64,000 bases of DNA from Nesterenkonia halotolerans (lineage in GTDB: Bacteria > Actinomycetota > Actinomycetes > Actinomycetales > Micrococcaceae), in the NCBI RefSeq assembly GCF_014874065.1, contig NZ_JADBEE010000001.1, forward strand, positions 1,426,001-1,490,000, given 5' to 3'. Position numbers and translations under genes: made by a program. Below, piece after piece: positions 62,093 through 64,000 of this stretch (the first letter of the stretch is position 1; each line of letters starts with the position of its first letter). The notes beneath the pieces were generated by a model. It saw only the letters and a list, made by a program, of their open reading frames with translations. It had not been told where the DNA came from and did not search any database.

Positions 62093-63278
62093 TCCTCTCC
62101 GGCTGAGCATGGCCTTGCTGGAACTGCAGGATCCGTCGGATCCCCTCGGCAACCGCAGGTTCGCCGGGGGCCAGGCTCAGTCGGACCCATTGGGCCCCGG
62201 CCACCGGATCGAAATCTGTGCCGGGCACGATGGCCACACCTGCCTCCTCCAGGAGCGCCTGGCAGTAGGCAGTCGAATTCCCGAATCGATCAAGCTGCGC
62301 CCCGAGATGCGCATACACATAGAACGCCCCGTCGGCCGGGGCGACCTCGCCCCAGCCCAGGTCGCCGAGCTGGGAGAGCACCACCTGGCGCGCTGCCGCG
62401 TAGCCGTGGACCTGACCGGCGGCGAAGCTCAGCGATTCCGGGGTGAACGCTTCGACGGCGGCCAGCTGGGTCGCATGCGGAGGGCACAGCGCGACATTGC
62501 CGGCGAGCCTGGAGACCGGGTCCACCAGATGCTCGGGCAGCACCATCCAGCCCAGTCGCCAGCCGGGCATCCCCCAGTACTTGGAGAACGAGGAGATGAC
62601 CACAGCGCGTGCATCGATCTCACTGGCGCTGACATTCTCGGCGCCGAAGCTGATGCCGTGGTAGATCTCATCGCTGACCAGCTGCACCTCATGCTCTGCG
62701 CACCAGCCGGAGAGTGTGGTCAGCTTCTCGCGGTCGATCATGGTGCCGGTGGGGTTCGCCGGAGAGGCGAGGATGACCCCGGCCAGCCCGCCGGAACGGC
62801 GCTGCGCCTCGAGCTGGGCCACAGTGGGCTGGAAGCGCTCCGCCGGGCCACAGTCGAGGTCCACCACCTCGATGCCCAGGGCGGTGAGGATGTTGCGGTA
62901 GGCCGGGTAGCCGGGCCGGGCCAGCGCCACCCGGTCCCCCGGGTCGAAGGCCGCAAGAAAGCTGAGCATGAAGGCACCCGAGGAGCCGGTGGTCACGGCG
63001 ATCCGCTCCACCGGCACGCTGACTCCATACCAGCGCCGGTAGTGCTCAGCGATCGCCTCTCGCAGCGGCATGATCCCCATCGCGGCCGTGTAGTTCAACA
63101 CAGTGTTGTTCGCGTGGATCTGCGCCGCGGCCTGATTCACCCCCACCGGGGCACCGGATCCGGGCTCTCCTGCGGTCAGCGAGACCACATCCCGGCCCTC
63201 GGCGCGCATGGCGTCGATCCGACCCAGGATGCTCATCACTTCGAAACCGGGCACCTGTGATCTCTTCGAAGGCAGCAT
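62085..63278 (-). CDS. PLP-dependent aminotransferase (class I/II)
   Basis: A 397-residue aspartate-aminotransferase-like enzyme. SLTAGEPGSGAPVG at the N-terminus, VILASPANPTGTMID, VSDEIYHGISFG, and PLP-lysine in SSFSKYWGMPGWRLGW with the phosphate-binding Arg. Amino donor unknown. ATG 63278 is 26 bases from the divergent modA ATG. Confidence 0.92.
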   Translation of the reverse strand: MLPSKRSQVPGFEVMSILGRIDAMRAEGRDVVSLTAGEPGSGAPVGVNQAAAQIHANNTVLNYTAAMGIMPLREAIAEHYRRWYGVSVPVERIAVTTGSSGAFMLSFLAAFDPGDRVALARPGYPAYRNILTALGIEVVDLDCGPAERFQPTVAQLEAQRRSGGLAGVILASPANPTGTMIDREKLTTLSGWCAEHEVQLVSDEIYHGISFGAENVSASEIDARAVVISSFSKYWGMPGWRLGWMVLPEHLVDPVSRLAGNVALCPPHATQLAAVEAFTPESLSFAAGQVHGYAAARQVVLSQLGDLGWGEVAPADGAFYVYAHLGAQLDRFGNSTAYCQALLEEAGVAIVPGTDFDPVAGAQWVRLSLAPGEPAVAEGIRRILQFQQGHAQPERIS

Positions 63279-63286
63279 CCGTCCAG

Positions 63287-63294
63287 CCTATAGA
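63287..63294. promoter_or_regulatory. Overlapping -10 boxes of modA and the aminotransferase
   Basis: The palindromic core CTATAG gives TATAGA reading towards modA and TATAGG reading towards the aminotransferase. The two ATGs lie 10 and 8 bases beyond their respective hexamers, so both mRNAs would be leaderless or nearly so. Confidence 0.5.
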
Positions 63295-63304
63295 CTCAAC
63301 CCCT

Positions 63305-64000
63305 ATGCGCAGCTCAGCCGGACTCCTCGCAGCGGCGCTGCTGGTGCTCCCGGGCTGCACCCCGGCTCCGAACGCCGGTGGCGGTCACGCCACCGACGAC
63401 GAAACATCGGCAGCCCAGATCACCGTCTTCGCCGCCGCCTCCCTGGATGAGGTGATGACCGCCGTGGCCGATGACTACGCGGCCGCCTCCGGGGTGGATG
63501 TGGAGATCAGCTCCGCAGGCTCGGCGGGTCTGCTCGCCCAGCTGGAGCAGGGAGCGCCGGCCGACGTGTTCATCCCCGCCGATGAACAGACCATGGAACG
63601 TGCCGTCTCGGCCGAGCTGATCTCACCGCCCACCCGGGACATCGCGACGAACACCCTGGTGATCGCGGTCCCTGCCGGTAACCCGGCACGGATCCGATCG
63701 CTGCAAGACCTCGACACCTCCGCAGCGGACTCCGGCGGCTCCTCCCCCACCCTGGTGGTCTGCGCCGAGCAGGTGCCCTGCGGTGCAGCCGCCCAACAGG
63801 CAGCCGACGCCGCTGAAGTCACGCTGGATCCGGTCAGCGAGGAGCTCGCGGTCACCGATGTGCTGGGCAAGGTCAGCAGCGCAGAGGCCGACGCCGGTCT
63901 GGTCTACTCCACCGACGTGCTTCGCGCCGGAGATCAGGTGGACTCCGTGGAGATCGAGGGGGCCGAGGCCCATCCCAACCGCTACCCCGCAGCCGTTCTG
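63305..64000 (+). CDS. modA: Molybdate-binding lipoprotein ModA (partial)
   Basis: The first 232 residues; the gene continues past the window. A signal peptide with lipobox LVLPGC leads to a ModA domain: ITVFAAASLDEVMTAV, SSAGSAGLLAQLEQGAPADVFIPADEQTM, NTLVIAVPAGN and CAEQVPCGAAAQQ. It binds molybdate for the ModBC transporter, presumably encoded downstream. Its position next to a molybdopterin enzyme is consistent. Confidence 0.93.
   Translation, partial: MRSSAGLLAAALLVLPGCTPAPNAGGGHATDDETSAAQITVFAAASLDEVMTAVADDYAAASGVDVEISSAGSAGLLAQLEQGAPADVFIPADEQTMERAVSAELISPPTRDIATNTLVIAVPAGNPARIRSLQDLDTSAADSGGSSPTLVVCAEQVPCGAAAQQAADAAEVTLDPVSEELAVTDVLGKVSSAEADAGLVYSTDVLRAGDQVDSVEIEGAEAHPNRYPAAVL

Noticed and set aside
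1..64000. tRNA, rRNA, CRISPR array, insertion sequence or integrase
   Set aside because: None found on reading both strands for conserved T-loop sequences, regularly spaced repeats or transposase domains.

Overview
This is a high-GC actinobacterial chromosome segment with dense, mostly operonic genes, GTG/TTG starts and many 4-base start/stop overlaps. The gene content points to Micrococcaceae, probably a Nesterenkonia-like halotolerant organism. The evidence is an ectoine-type ABC transporter, a C50-carotenoid (decaprenoxanthin-type) cluster, cysteine-free L28/L33/S14 ribosomal proteins, a SigK/RskA locus and rather acidic secreted proteins. The genus is an inference from gene content only. 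I saw no prophage, insertion sequence, CRISPR array, rRNA or tRNA.

Layout. 1-2.4 kb: ehuCDA (the binding-protein gene lies upstream of the window). 2.4-7 kb: aspartate kinase with a likely internal beta-subunit start, a GNAT acetyltransferase, a so-called 3-methyladenine glycosylase family protein, a small membrane protein, an F420-reductase-like protein and a YchJ protein. 7.1-10.5 kb: purSQL. 10.6-14.6 kb: a signalling/polysaccharide locus with a stand-alone receiver, a processive GT2 glycosyltransferase ending in a histidine-less HPt-like domain, and a PAS sensor kinase. 14.6-21.6 kb: lactate dehydrogenase, a VOC protein, a cystine-like amino-acid ABC transporter, metNIQ and a flavodoxin, which suggests sulphur amino-acid uptake. 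21.7-26.9 kb: an NHL/thioredoxin protein, a lipoprotein and a CopD-CtaG membrane protein. 27.1-28.6 kb: HU and rpmB-rpmG-rpsN. 28.9-34.1 kb: EamA exporter, amidase, 2-hydroxyacid dehydrogenase, GntR/FCD regulator and aldo/keto reductase. 34.2-40.4 kb: a sortase-E-type surface protein, a thioesterase, an OmpR-like regulator with a degenerate receiver, alanine dehydrogenase, a 3-hydroxyisobutyryl-CoA hydrolase-like protein and a CoA-ester lyase. 40.8-46.7 kb: a GerMN-like lipoprotein, a branched-chain-type 2-oxoacid dehydrogenase (E1alpha, E1beta, E2), a HisC-like aminotransferase and a holin-family membrane protein. 46.7-48.7 kb: a WXG100-like protein coupled to a cutinase-like hydrolase. 48.9-51.5 kb: purB, an acetyltransferase and a VOC protein. 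51.6-56.2 kb: idi-crtB-crtI-crtYe-crtYf-crtEb. 56.4-57.8 kb: an SDR/DUF2867 protein. 58-62.1 kb: fasciclin lipoprotein, sigK, rskA and a molybdopterin oxidoreductase. 62.1-64 kb: an aminotransferase and modA, cut by the window end.

How the genes fit together. The most informative reading is the SigK module. A promoter matching the mycobacterial SigK consensus as I remember it (CCATCC-N16-CCGAAT) lies directly before the molybdopterin oxidoreductase. A near copy lies before the fasciclin gene, and sigK-rskA sits between them. A molybdate-binding protein gene follows, so envelope redox maintenance and molybdenum supply are neighbours. The second notable module is the glycosyltransferase locus at 10.6-14.6 kb. 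Its HPt-like tail lacks the phospho-accepting histidine and sits next to a complete receiver and a complete kinase, which suggests that polysaccharide synthesis is controlled by docking rather than by phosphotransfer.
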